Shown here: positions 7,215-15,233 of the stretch, piece after piece | Position numbering within the stretch: position 1 is the first letter of the stretch | Layout of the letters: each line of letters starts with the position of its first letter | Assembly (NCBI RefSeq): GCF_038958875.1 | Contig: NZ_CP152407.1 | Coordinates: 813,501-877,500 of the forward strand | From: Acidovorax sp. FHTAMBA | GTDB lineage: Bacteria; Pseudomonadota; Gammaproteobacteria; Burkholderiales; Burkholderiaceae_C | Direction: 5' to 3' | Length of the DNA stretch: 64,000 nt | Translations under genes and position numbers: made by a program | The notes under the pieces: generated by a model | What the model was told of the DNA's origin: nothing | What the model saw: the letters and a program-made list of their open reading frames with translations, nothing else | The model's database searches: none

Positions 7215-8555
7215 ATGCGGCGCATGAAGCACTTGCTGCACACCCTGGAGGGGCGGCTGGCGACTTTGCCGGTGCCCATGGCGGTCCAGCTACCCGCGGG
7301 CCAGAAACTGGGCGCACCTGACCCGGCGGTGACCTTGCGCTTTCGCGACCGCATGGCGCTGGTAGCGCTGGCCACGGGCGAGATTGGCAACGTGGGCGCC
7401 GCCATCGTCGAGGGGCGGGTGGCGCTGGAAGGCGGCATGCGCGACCTGATGGCCGCTGCGGCAGGGCTGCTGACGCGCGATCCGGCGCGCGACCACCACG
7501 ATGGCTGGTGGCACCGTGTGCTGGCACGCGCGCGGTCGATGGCGGTGCACACGCTGGCGCACGACGCGCGCCATGTGCAGTTTCACTATGACTTGTCGGA
7601 TGACTTCTATGCGCTGTGGCTCGACCCGCGCCGCGTGTATTCGTGTGCCTACTACCGCGCGCCAGACCTGACGCTGGCCAAGGCTCAAGAGGCCAAGCTC
7701 GACCACATCTGCCGCAAGCTGCAGCTGCAGCCTGGGGACCGGTTCCTGGACATTGGCGCGGGCTGGGGCGGGCTGCTGCTGTGGGCGGCCGAGCACTATG
7801 GTGTGAACGCCACAGGCATCACCCTGTCACGCAACCAGCACGCGCATGTGCAGCGGCTGATCCATGAACGCGGTCTGCAAGGCCGTGTGCGGGTGCATTT
7901 GCAGGACTATCGCGAGCTGGAGACCCACCGGAGCTTTGACAAGATCGCGTCGGTCGGCATGTTCGAGCATGTGGGCCGCGCGCAGATGGGGCGCTACTTT
8001 GATACCGTGTTTCGCTTGCTGCGCCCCGGCGGGCTGGTGCTGAACCACGGCATCACTGCGGGTGCGGTGGACAACGCGCAGTTGGGTGCAGGCATGGGCG
8101 ACTTCATTGAGCACTACATCTTTCCGGGTGGGGAGCTCTTGCATGTGAGCGCGGTGCTGCACGACATGGCCCGCGCGGGGCTGGAGATGGTGGACACAGA
8201 AAACCTGCGGCCCCACTACGCGCGCACCCTGTGGGCGTGGTCCGACGCCCTGGAGGCCCAGCTGCCTGCGGCCCGGGAGGTGCTGGCCGCACAGGGTGGG
8301 GCGCAGCAGGGTGATAAGGTCTTGCGTGCATACCGCCTGTATCTTGCGGGCAGTGCCCTGGGGTTTGAGCGCGGCTGGATGGCACTGCACCAGATGCTGG
8401 CCACCAGGCCCGATGGAAATACGGCCACAGGTGCCTTGCCCGGCGCACAATCGGTCTACCCTTTCACTCGCGACTACATCTACTCCCCTGGTTGGAACCA
8501 GAAAGACACATCACCATGCTCTACAAGTTCAAATCCCGCGCCGCAGCCGACCTGA
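7215..8555 (+). CDS. SAM-dependent methyltransferase, cyclopropane-fatty-acyl-phospholipid synthase family
   Basis: A roughly 446-residue protein with the CFA synthase layout: an N-terminal lipid-binding region (residues 1-130), HYDLSDDFYALWLDPRRVYS, the SAM site FLDIGAGWGG, SVGMFEHVG, and the C-terminal HYARTLWAWSDAL and YRLYLAGSALGFERGW segments. It would transfer a methylene or methyl group to membrane lipid unsaturations. Starts at 7215 (used), 7224 or a GTG at 7185 are all possible; none has a strong Shine-Dalgarno. It diverges from the monooxygenase gene with about 100 bases between. Its 3' end overlaps the DUF1840 gene by 40 bases, beyond the usual C-terminal motif YIYSPGWN. Confidence 0.85.
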   Translation: MRRMKHLLHTLEGRLATLPVPMAVQLPAGQKLGAPDPAVTLRFRDRMALVALATGEIGNVGAAIVEGRVALEGGMRDLMAAAAGLLTRDPARDHHDGWWHRVLARARSMAVHTLAHDARHVQFHYDLSDDFYALWLDPRRVYSCAYYRAPDLTLAKAQEAKLDHICRKLQLQPGDRFLDIGAGWGGLLLWAAEHYGVNATGITLSRNQHAHVQRLIHERGLQGRVRVHLQDYRELETHRSFDKIASVGMFEHVGRAQMGRYFDTVFRLLRPGGLVLNHGITAGAVDNAQLGAGMGDFIEHYIFPGGELLHVSAVLHDMARAGLEMVDTENLRPHYARTLWAWSDALEAQLPAAREVLAAQGGAQQGDKVLRAYRLYLAGSALGFERGWMALHQMLATRPDGNTATGALPGAQSVYPFTRDYIYSPGWNQKDTSPCSTSSNPAPQPT

Positions 8556-8836
8556 TCATGCTGGAACCCCAGGGCCGCCAGATTCTGGAAATCATCGGCA
8601 AGACACCTGGCGCCAATGGCATCGTGACGGCCGCCCAGATCCCCGCAGCCATCGCCGCGCTGGAGGCCGCCGTGCTGGCAGACGAAGCACAACCCGCGGT
8701 GGAGGACGAGACCGAAGAGGAAGCTGCCAACAACGAACGCAAAGACACGGTGCGCCTGCGCCAGCGGGCCGCCCCTTTTATCGACATGCTCAGGCGCAGC
8801 GCGGCAGAGAATGTCGATGTGGTGTGGGGCGTGTAA
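8516..8836 (+). CDS. DUF1840 domain-containing protein
   Basis: A 106-residue cytoplasmic protein starting MLYKFKSRAAADLIML and ending with RRSAAENVDVVWGV, the pattern of the DUF1840 family common in Burkholderiales. The middle is acidic (EDETEEEAANNE). The function is unknown. It starts inside the end of the methyltransferase gene in another frame, 40 bases before that gene's stop, so the two are probably co-translated. It may be linked to membrane-lipid modification, but only by position. Confidence 0.82.
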   Translation: MLYKFKSRAAADLIMLEPQGRQILEIIGKTPGANGIVTAAQIPAAIAALEAAVLADEAQPAVEDETEEEAANNERKDTVRLRQRAAPFIDMLRRSAAENVDVVWGV

Positions 8837-8855
8837 GAGGCACTTCGCAGCAGAC

Positions 8856-9884
8856 TCAGTCCACCTTCGCCCCCGACGCTTTCACCACCTGCGCCCACTT
8901 CTTGTGTTCGCTGTCGATGTGCTTGGCAAATTCGGCGGGGGTGTTGCCACCGGGAATCGCCCCCTGCGCCATCAGACGCTCCTTCATCGCAGGTGAAGCC
9001 AGCGACTTGGCCACCTCCTGCTGAATCCGGTTCACGATCTCGGGCGGCGTGCCTGCCGGGGCCAGCAGCCCAAACCACGAACTGGCCTCGTAGCCCCTGA
9101 GCGATGGCCCACCGGCCTGTTCCACGGTGGGAATGTCGGGCAGCGCGCCGGAGCGCTCGGCACTCGTCACCGCCAGCGCCGTCAGTTTGCCGCCCTTGAT
9201 TTGCGCCATGGAGGAGGGCAGGTTGTCAAACATCACATCTGCATTGCCCGCCACCATGTCCATCAGCGCAGGGCCCGATCCCCGGTAGGGCAGATGCAGC
9301 ATGTACGTGCCCGTCATGCTCTTGAAAAGCTCCCCCGCCAGGTGGATCGATGTGCCATTGCCACTGGACGCCATGTTCAATTTGCCCGGATTGGCTTTGG
9401 CCACCCGGATGAAGTCCTGCACGTTCTTCACGCCCATCTGCCGCGCCTTGTCGGCGTTCATCACCATCACATTGGGCACTGCCGCCACCAGCGTGATGGG
9501 GACAAAGTCCTTGATGGGATCGAAGGGTAATTTGGCATACAGCGCACGGTTGATGCCGTGCGTGCCCACGGTGCCCATCAGCAAGGTGTATCCGTCACCG
9601 GGCGATTTCGCCACGATATCGGCTCCCACGTTGCCGCCGGCGCCGGCGCGGTTGTCCACGATGAACTGCTGGCCCAGTGCCGCACTGAGGTCCGGCACCA
9701 GCGCGCGGGCCAGGATGTCGGTGGTGCCGCCCGGCGCGAAGGGCACGATGATGCGCACGGGCTTGTTGGGCCACGCCGCCTGCGCGTGCGCGGCCGTGGT
9801 CGCCAAAGCGGAGAACGAACCAAGTGCCAACACAGCAATGGTGGACAGGGCGTGGCGACGGTGTTGTTGAGCGATCCGGATCAT
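8856..9884 (-). CDS. Bug/TctC family tripartite tricarboxylate transporter substrate-binding protein
   Basis: A 342-residue periplasmic binding protein with a signal peptide ending at about AAHAQA (30-36), then the family pattern WPNKPVRIIVPFAPGGTTDILAR, DNRAGAGGNVGADIVAKSPGDGYTLL and GYEASSWFGLLAPAGTPPEIV. Bug proteins bind carboxylates; most have no dedicated membrane partners nearby, and none is present here. The gene converges on DUF1840 with 19 bases between. The ligand cannot be told from sequence; an aromatic or dicarboxylic acid would fit the catabolic surroundings. Confidence 0.9.
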   Translation of the reverse strand: MIRIAQQHRRHALSTIAVLALGSFSALATTAAHAQAAWPNKPVRIIVPFAPGGTTDILARALVPDLSAALGQQFIVDNRAGAGGNVGADIVAKSPGDGYTLLMGTVGTHGINRALYAKLPFDPIKDFVPITLVAAVPNVMVMNADKARQMGVKNVQDFIRVAKANPGKLNMASSGNGTSIHLAGELFKSMTGTYMLHLPYRGSGPALMDMVAGNADVMFDNLPSSMAQIKGGKLTALAVTSAERSGALPDIPTVEQAGGPSLRGYEASSWFGLLAPAGTPPEIVNRIQQEVAKSLASPAMKERLMAQGAIPGGNTPAEFAKHIDSEHKKWAQVVKASGAKVD

Positions 9885-10118
9885 TGTGTGCCTTTCATAT
9901 GTGTGCTGTGCTCATTGTTTTAAGCGCGGCGCACTGATCCGTGCAGATGGATAACCCGCATCGCAGTGGGCTGCGCTTCGCAGGTGTGCCCTGTTTCAGG
10001 AGTTACAACCGAGTCAGACTGTTACGCGCGGTGAAAAGCTTGGCCGCACCTCCACTCCTATGATTTCCGCCGCCAGGGCCCGATAGAGGTCGCTGCAAAT
10101 CATGGAGGGATTTCAACA

Positions 10119-10679
10119 ATGAGTTTTTTGGCTTGGCCTTTGGAGACCAACCGCATTCGGCGCGATGTGACGAATAACACTTTCGGCACAGTCCGTAGAA
10201 ACGCCGACGGCACGAAGCGCGATCACCAGGGGTGGGATTTGGTGGCGACGCCGCTTACGGCTTGTTATGCGATTGCTGAGGGGGTGATTCGAAAAAGTGA
10301 GAACCACAGCCCTAAAGGACACGGCAAATTGGTGATCCTTGAGTTTGTGTTTCAAGGGCGCACTCTGTTTGCTTTGTATTCGCACCTCAGCTTAGTTTCA
10401 GTTGTGCGTGGGACCAAGGTTTCACAAGGAGAGGTCATCGCGTACACAGGGAACTCGGGCAACGCCAGTGGCATGGCTGGCGAAGACCAGCATTTGCATT
10501 TTGAAGTTCGCACCGAGCTGGATGCTGGAAGGGGTCTGGCCGGGCGTGTTGATCCCAAAACACTGTACGGAAGAGCGCCCCGTGAATACACCATCGTTGA
10601 ATCCCATGGGCAAAAGCGATTGTTGAATCCAAGCGGAACGGGGCTCAAAATCAACGCGGGGGATATGAGGCGATGGTAA
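10119..10679 (+). CDS. M23 family metallopeptidase without signal peptide (candidate secreted cell-wall effector)
   Basis: A 186-residue LytM/M23 zinc peptidase domain. The metal and catalytic residues are in place: H36 and D40 in HQGWD, H89 in YSHLS, H125 and H127 in HLHFEVR. Such enzymes cut peptidoglycan cross-links. Unlike housekeeping M23 proteins it has no signal peptide, membrane segment, coiled coil or LysM domain. GGAGG lies nine bases before the ATG. Its last seven bases overlap the start of a lipoprotein gene. The codon use is less GC-rich than the neighbours (one 60-base line counts 48 percent), suggesting transfer. An effector exported by a type VI or other system with the lipoprotein as immunity partner is an inference. 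Confidence 0.8.
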   Translation: MSFLAWPLETNRIRRDVTNNTFGTVRRNADGTKRDHQGWDLVATPLTACYAIAEGVIRKSENHSPKGHGKLVILEFVFQGRTLFALYSHLSLVSVVRGTKVSQGEVIAYTGNSGNASGMAGEDQHLHFEVRTELDAGRGLAGRVDPKTLYGRAPREYTIVESHGQKRLLNPSGTGLKINAGDMRRW

Positions 10680-11287
10680 GCATCAAACAGATGCCTTTGC
10701 TGCTTCTTTGTGTGGCACTGTCAGCGTGTAGGCCTGCGGGTCACGGCGGGGCCGAAGCCACTGATGTGGCTTCCCGCTTGATTGGGCATGAGTACGCTGT
10801 GGTCCCCCTCGGCGACACCGTTGCAGAGGGGCTTGCATGTAAGTTCGCTTCCAGTGACGACGTGCGGCAAGCGAGCGTTGAGAAAACGGGTTGGACCCGC
10901 GGTCTGCTGTTGTGCGGCGATAGCGTGCCGTACCTGTTCTTGGCCAAGAGCATTGGAGTTACGCAGTTTGCAATGTCGGGCGGTGACCCATCCCAGCCGT
11001 ACCCGCGCAACAAAATCTTGGCTGTCCAGCAGCTACCCAAAGTTTCCAACTTCAGCACAGACGGAGATGGCTCCGAGCTACCGGAGCTTGTGGACTCCTT
11101 TGCAGGACAGTGCGACCTTGACGGACGCGGAGGGACCAGCTTTGTGGCCTTGGTACGCTGGAATGGCGAGGCCACGTTGCAGGGGCCACCAGGCGTGGAA
11201 GCCGCTTGGGGATTTGATGTGGAGGCTGCCCGTGTGGTGCCGCTGGACCCGCAGCGGCTCACTTGCGAGCCGATGTTGATGGAGTGA
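10673..11287 (+). CDS. hypothetical lipoprotein overlapping the M23 peptidase gene (candidate immunity protein)
   Basis: A 204-residue protein I do not recognise. It begins with a lipoprotein signal (MPLLLLCVALSAC, lipobox cysteine C19); the residue after C19 is arginine, which would favour outer-membrane sorting. The mature part is soluble, with several further cysteines (for example LACKF, LLLCGD, QCDLDG and TCEP) that could form disulfides in the periplasm. Its ATG lies inside the peptidase stop region, so both are made together. A periplasm-facing protein coupled to a peptidoglycan hydrolase lacking a signal peptide is the arrangement seen in effector-immunity pairs. The codon use is lower in GC, like the peptidase. 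Confidence 0.75.
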   Translation: MVSIKQMPLLLLCVALSACRPAGHGGAEATDVASRLIGHEYAVVPLGDTVAEGLACKFASSDDVRQASVEKTGWTRGLLLCGDSVPYLFLAKSIGVTQFAMSGGDPSQPYPRNKILAVQQLPKVSNFSTDGDGSELPELVDSFAGQCDLDGRGGTSFVALVRWNGEATLQGPPGVEAAWGFDVEAARVVPLDPQRLTCEPMLME

Positions 11288-11333
11288 TTCAAGGCGCGTC
11301 GCCCCGCGCAATCACAGAGATGCCCCAATAACA

Positions 11334-11366
11334 AAAGGCCGACCACCTTTCGGTTGGACGGCCTTT
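11334..11366. terminator. bidirectional intrinsic terminator between convergent genes
   Basis: Arms AAAGGCCG and CGGCCTTT enclose a loop that can pair further (ACC/GGT). A-rich and T-rich flanks make it usable from both strands, ending the lipoprotein gene and the Bug gene. Confidence 0.75.
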
Positions 11367-11411
11367 GTGCTTGCCGGGTTTGGCGGGAACTGGCCGCCTT
11401 CTTCAGGACAA

Positions 11412-12398
11412 TCAGTCCGCAAACGTCCCCGCCGCCTTGATCACAGCACCCCACTTTTCAATCTCTGCGGCCACAAACTTCTTGTGCTCGGCGGGTTCGA
11501 TGCGCTTGTCGGTGATCACCACTGCGCCCAGGCCTTCCTGCTTCTTGATGAAGTCCGCGTCCTTCAGGGCAACTTTCAGCGCGTCGTTGATCTTGGTGAC
11601 CACCGCGGCTGGGGTGCCCTTGGGGGCGTACAGGCCGTGCCAGATGGTCACGTTGAAGTCTTTGAGCCCTGCCTCGGCCAGTGTGGGCAGATCTTTGAGG
11701 GCAGGGGTGGTAAGGCGCTTGTTGGTGGTCACGGCGTAGGCCTTGACCTTCTTGCCTTCGATCTGCGGCGTGGTGTTGGTCGTCTGGTCGCACAGCAGGT
11801 CGATCTGGCCGCCGATCAGGTCGGTAATGGCGGGGGCGGTGCCCTTGTAGGGAACCGTGGTCATCTCGACGTTCATGGCGTTCTGGAACATCAGGCCGCA
11901 CAGGTGGGAGGCAGCGCCCAGGCCGGCATTGCCCAGGTTGATCTTGCCCTTGTTCTGGTTGATCCAGGTGGTCAACTCTTTCATGTTGTTCGCCGGCATG
12001 GTGGGGCGAGCAATCAGAGTCATGGGCACATCGTTGACCATGCCCAGGTATTCAAAGTCATTGGGCACGCTGAACGCCAGCTTGCGGTACAGCGCGGGCA
12101 TGGTGGACATGCCGATGTGGTTGAGGAGCAGCGTGTAGCCATCGGGTGCGGCGCGGGCGACACGGGCAGCGCCCACCGAACTGCCAGCGCCTGCGGTGTT
12201 GTCCACCACCACGGTAGCACCCAGTGGGCCGCGCAGCGCTTCGGCCAGGTCGCGTGCCACGCGGTCGGTGGGGCCGCCAGCAGCGAACGGCACCACGATG
12301 GTCACGGTCTTGTCCTTGGCGGGATAGTCTTGGGCGCTCGCGCCAAAAGCGGTGGCTGCCGCTGCAGCGATCAGAGCAAGTTTCAGCGTTGTTTTCAT
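11412..12398 (-). CDS. Bug/TctC family tripartite tricarboxylate transporter substrate-binding protein
   Basis: A 328-residue periplasmic protein. The signal peptide ends at about FGASAQ (18-23), followed by TVTIVVPFAAGGPTDRVARDLAE, DNTAGAGSSVGAARVARAAPDGYTLL and IWHGLYAPKGTPAAVVTKIN. It is a second, only distantly similar Bug protein beside the one at 8856-9884, so each probably binds a different carboxylate. No TctA/TctB membrane genes are near. It stands alone between a shared terminator and a 320-base gap. Confidence 0.9.
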   Translation of the reverse strand: MKTTLKLALIAAAAATAFGASAQDYPAKDKTVTIVVPFAAGGPTDRVARDLAEALRGPLGATVVVDNTAGAGSSVGAARVARAAPDGYTLLLNHIGMSTMPALYRKLAFSVPNDFEYLGMVNDVPMTLIARPTMPANNMKELTTWINQNKGKINLGNAGLGAASHLCGLMFQNAMNVEMTTVPYKGTAPAITDLIGGQIDLLCDQTTNTTPQIEGKKVKAYAVTTNKRLTTPALKDLPTLAEAGLKDFNVTIWHGLYAPKGTPAAVVTKINDALKVALKDADFIKKQEGLGAVVITDKRIEPAEHKKFVAAEIEKWGAVIKAAGTFAD

Positions 12399-12490
12399 AA
12401 TCTCTCCAGTGAATGACGGGCCATGATAGCGAGGGGGGTTTACGGGAGCATTGCGGATATTACGTAGCCTGCTGCCGACAGGGTTTCTGC

Positions 12491-12545
12491 AAAAAAATGG
12501 CCCGTAGCGCTTGTAAATAAAGCGTTCGGTGCTATCAATTAATTA
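12491..12545 (+). repeat. dispersed hairpin repeat, intergenic copy
   Basis: AAATGGCCCGTAGCGCTTG, a TAAATAAAGCG second arm and then GGTGCTATCAA match the family consensus. No gene is interrupted. Confidence 0.75.
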
Positions 12546-12684
12546 GCAATCCTAGGGTAAACACTGCGGGCTGCTGGCACGCAAGTTGGGCACTTATTGC
12601 GCTGCCGCAAACCCGTTGGGCACCGCAAAAGCGCCGCGCGGTGCGCGTGCTTTGTGCCCTGCCTCCGGCGCTCTTGCACCGGAA

Positions 12685-12715
12685 CCCGGGCCCCCCGAGA
12701 TCGGGGAAGCCCGGG
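12685..12715 (-). terminator. GC hairpin, possible terminator of the PaaK-like gene
   Basis: Arms of CCCGGG plus an inner CCCCGA/TCGGGG pairing form a strong stem just after the stop codon at 12719. There is no clear T-run on the minus strand, so it may instead protect the mRNA end. Confidence 0.4.
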
Positions 12716-12718
12716 CTT

Positions 12719-13966
12719 TTACTTGTAGCTGCGCGCGTCTTCGATGACCTTGCCATCGTTGGGCAGGGTGCCAGGGGCCACCATCTGCACTTCGCCGCGC
12801 AGCTTGGTCACTTCGCGCATCGCGTCGCTCAGCTGGCGGGCCAGCCCCTCGGCGGTCTCCACTGTCTCGACCTGCAGCACCATCTGGTCGTTGGCCATTT
12901 CGCCGCTGACCACGAGCCGGGCGCGCTGCACCTGCGGAAAGCGCCGCGCAATGGTGGCGATCTGCCCCGGATGCACAAACATGCCGCGCACCTTGGTGGT
13001 CTGGTCGGCCCGGCCCATCCAGCCCTTGATGCGGGTGTTGGTGCGGCCGGTGGGGCACTGGCCTGGCAGCACCGCCGACAGGTCGCCGGTGCCAAAGCGG
13101 ATCAGCGGGTAATCGGGGTTGAGCGTGGTGATGACCAGCTCGCCCACCTCGCCCTCGGGCACCGGGTCGCCGGTGCCGGGGCGCACGATCTCGACGATCA
13201 CGCCTTCGTCCAGCACCAGGCCTTCGCGTGCACTGGTCTCGTACGCAATCAGGCCGAGGTCCGCCGTGGCGTAGCACTGGTAGCCCGCGATGCCGCGTTC
13301 GGCAAACCAGTCGCGCAGCGAGGGCGGAAACGCCTCGCCCGACACCAGCGCCTTGGTCACGCTGGGCAGCGCCACGCCCATCTCTGCGGCCTTTTCGACA
13401 ATGATCTTCAGAAAGCTGGGCGTGCCGATGTAGCCCGCTGGCTGCAGCTCGGCCATGGCTTGCACCTGCTGCTCGGTCTGGCCCGTGCCACCGGGGAAGA
13501 CGGTGCAGCCCAGCGCGTGGGCGCCGGTTTCCATCATCGAACCCGCAGGCACAAAGTGGTAGCTGAAACTGTTGTGGATCAGCTCGCCACTGCGAAAGCC
13601 CGCGGCATGGATGGCCCGCGCCATGCGCCAGTAGTCAGGCCGCGTGCCCTCGGGCTCGTAGATGGTGCCGGGGCTGGCAAACACGCGGGTCATGCCGGGC
13701 CCAAAGCCCAGCGCGCTGAAGCCCCCAAACACATTGGCCGCGCGGCCCGCCTGCTGGCGCTCCAGCAGTTCGTACTTGCGCGTGACGGGCAGCTGCGCCA
13801 GCGCTGCGCGGGTGGTAACGGTCGATGCGTCCACGCCCGCGAGGATGCTGGCAAACGCCGGCGACGCCTTCTGGGCATGGGCGATCTGCTGCGGCAGCGC
13901 CGCCATCAAGGCCGCTTCGCGCTCGGCGGGGCTGCGCGTTTCCAGGGCGTCATAAAACGTGCTCAT
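12719..13966 (-). CDS. phenylacetate-CoA ligase family protein (PaaK-like AMP-forming ligase)
   Basis: A 415-residue protein of the PaaK branch: SPGTIYEPEG near 101-110 in place of the usual SSGTTG loop, YIGTPSFLKII, CYATADLGLIAYE, RFGTGDLSAVLPG and RTNTRIKGWMGRADQTTKVRG. The ATG at 13966 has AAGGAA upstream. Such enzymes activate aryl or arylalkanoic acids. It is the last gene after a Liv-type transporter and a long-chain-type acyl-CoA synthetase, separated from livF by 225 bases of repeats. The serine/threonine-rich phosphate loop deviates from PaaK, so the substrate and even the reaction are uncertain. Confidence 0.75.
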   Translation of the reverse strand: MSTFYDALETRSPAEREAALMAALPQQIAHAQKASPAFASILAGVDASTVTTRAALAQLPVTRKYELLERQQAGRAANVFGGFSALGFGPGMTRVFASPGTIYEPEGTRPDYWRMARAIHAAGFRSGELIHNSFSYHFVPAGSMMETGAHALGCTVFPGGTGQTEQQVQAMAELQPAGYIGTPSFLKIIVEKAAEMGVALPSVTKALVSGEAFPPSLRDWFAERGIAGYQCYATADLGLIAYETSAREGLVLDEGVIVEIVRPGTGDPVPEGEVGELVITTLNPDYPLIRFGTGDLSAVLPGQCPTGRTNTRIKGWMGRADQTTKVRGMFVHPGQIATIARRFPQVQRARLVVSGEMANDQMVLQVETVETAEGLARQLSDAMREVTKLRGEVQMVAPGTLPNDGKVIEDARSYK

Positions 13967-13997
13967 GCCTGGGGTTCCTTGTGAGGTGGTTTAAGGT

Positions 13998-14050
13998 GAA
14001 ATTGGCCTCTGGCGCTTATCCATAAAGCGCAAGCAGCTATGAAATAAGGA
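13998..14050 (+). repeat. dispersed hairpin repeat, intergenic copy
   Basis: GAAATTGGCCTCTGGCGCTT, then ATCCATAAAGCGC and AAGCAGCTATGAAAT; close to the family consensus. It lies just upstream of the PaaK-like gene start. Confidence 0.8.
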
Positions 14051-14121
14051 GTGATTCGTTCAGCGTTTGAAAAGGTGCGGAGCCTGGAATACCGGCGCTG
14101 CCGAAGGCCAGCGCCACCGCC

Positions 14122-14188
14122 CAAGGGCCGCCCCGCCGCGCTGGTGGCGTCCCCCTGAGGGGGAAGGCGCGTCAGCGCCACAGGGGGC
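14122..14188 (+). repeat. GC-rich block repeat, copy A
   Basis: CAAGGGCCGCCCCGCCGCGC, then TGGTGGCGTCCCCCTGA, GGGGGAAGGCGCG, TCAGCGCC and AGGGGG. The C-run and G-run form a stem. The same block occurs at 15131, 45134 and, inverted, at 56803. It sits immediately after livF. Confidence 0.8.
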
Positions 14189-14191
14189 TCC

Positions 14192-15004
14192 TCAAGCCAA
14201 CCAGCGCTTGCGCCGCTTGTAGCTTTTGACATCCTTGAAACTCTTGCGCTCGCCGCCGCCCACGCCCAGGTAGAACTCCTTGACGTCCTCGTTGTTGGCC
14301 AGGTCGCTGGCGGCACCGTCCATCACCACGCGGCCGCTCTCCATGATGTAGCCGTAGTCCGAATATTTGAGGGCCATGTTGGTGTTCTGCTCGGCCAGCA
14401 GGAAGGTGACCTTCTCCTTGGTGTTCAGGTCCTTCACGATGTTGAACACCTCCTCCACGATCTGCGGCGCCAGGCCCATGGAGGGTTCGTCCAGCAGCAC
14501 CATGCTGGGGTTGGCCATCAACGCGCGGCCAATGGCGCACATCTGCTGCTCGCCGCCCGAGGTGTAGGCCGCCTGCGATGTGCGGCGTGTCTTGAGGCGC
14601 GGAAAGTAGTTGTAGACCTTCTCCAGGTTGGCCGCGATCTCGGCCTTGCTGGTGCGGGTGTAACTGCCCGTCATCAGGTTCTCTTCAATCGTCAGGTGGG
14701 CAAAGCAGTGCCGCCCCTCCATCACCTGCACCACGCCGCGCTGCACCAGGTCGGCGGGCGAGAGGTTCTCGATGCGCTCGCCACGCAGCTCGATGCTGCC
14801 CTTGGTGACCGCCCCACGCTCGCCCTGCAGCAGGTTGGACACTGCACGCAGTGTGGTGGTCTTGCCCGCCCCGTTGCCCCCCAGAATGGCCACGATGGAG
14901 CCCTCGCGCACCTGCAGCGAGACGCCCTTGAGCACCAGGATCACATGGTTGTAGATGACCTCGATGCCGTTGACGTTGAGAACGATATTGCTGTTGGAGT
15001 CCAT
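14192..15004 (-). CDS. livF: Liv-type ABC transporter ATP-binding protein (second ATPase)
   Basis: A 270-residue ABC ATPase of the LivF type: Walker A GGNGAGKTT near 45-53, signature TSGGEQQMCAIGRAL, Walker B MVLLDEPSMGLAPQ. The ATG at 15004 follows AGGAAGG at good spacing; a longer frame upstream is unsupported. It has an atypical basic tail (KSYKRRKRW) after GVGGGERKSFKDV. It pairs with LivG to drive LivH/LivM. The gene is bracketed by two copies of the GC-rich block repeat in the same orientation (15131-15223 and 14122-14188). Confidence 0.9.
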   Translation of the reverse strand: MDSNSNIVLNVNGIEVIYNHVILVLKGVSLQVREGSIVAILGGNGAGKTTTLRAVSNLLQGERGAVTKGSIELRGERIENLSPADLVQRGVVQVMEGRHCFAHLTIEENLMTGSYTRTSKAEIAANLEKVYNYFPRLKTRRTSQAAYTSGGEQQMCAIGRALMANPSMVLLDEPSMGLAPQIVEEVFNIVKDLNTKEKVTFLLAEQNTNMALKYSDYGYIMESGRVVMDGAASDLANNEDVKEFYLGVGGGERKSFKDVKSYKRRKRWLA

Positions 15005-15021
15005 GGTGTTGCCTTCCTGTA

Positions 15022-15058
15022 CCAATCCAAAGGGCTGTTGCCCAACCCTTTGGATTGG
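15022..15058 (-). repeat. 13-bp perfect inverted repeat between binding-protein gene and livF
   Basis: CCAATCCAAAGGG and CCCTTTGGATTGG with an 11-base loop. The hairpin is just upstream of the livF ribosome binding site and has no T-run; it could stabilise the binding-protein mRNA or tune livF. Confidence 0.6.
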
Positions 15059-15130
15059 CGGCTGCCCCCGAGAGCGCAACCGCGAATCACTGGCGGTAAA
15101 AACCGTCCCAGCCCAAGCGAGGAACGCCGC

Positions 15131-15223
15131 GCAAGGGCCGCCCCGCCGCGCTGGTGGCGTCCCCCTTCCCGCAGCGCGAAGCGCTAAGAGAGAAGGGGGA
15201 AGGCGCGTCAGCGCCTCAGGGGG
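15131..15223 (+). repeat. GC-rich block repeat, copy B (with expanded loop)
   Basis: Same start and end blocks as copy A (GCAAGGGCCGCCCCGCCGCG and GGGGGAAGGCGCGTCAGCGC), but the turn between the C-run and the G-run carries an extra segment with its own small palindrome GCGCGAAGCGC. Confidence 0.78.
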
Positions 15224-15233
15224 ATGGTCCGAA

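Larger units (their letters stand above)
12399..12718. other. 320-base gene-free stretch: Bug gene promoter side, hairpin repeat and terminator-like hairpin
   Basis: No reading frame here looks like a gene. The left part must hold the promoter of the Bug gene (minus strand). A dispersed hairpin repeat lies at 12491-12545, and a strong GC hairpin at 12685-12715 follows the PaaK-like gene. Confidence 0.7.

Noticed and set aside
7112..7552. Long N-terminal extension of the monooxygenase gene (frame open to 7552)
   Set aside because: The extension is low-complexity, overlaps the divergent methyltransferase gene, and the FAD motif starts right at the ATG 7111.
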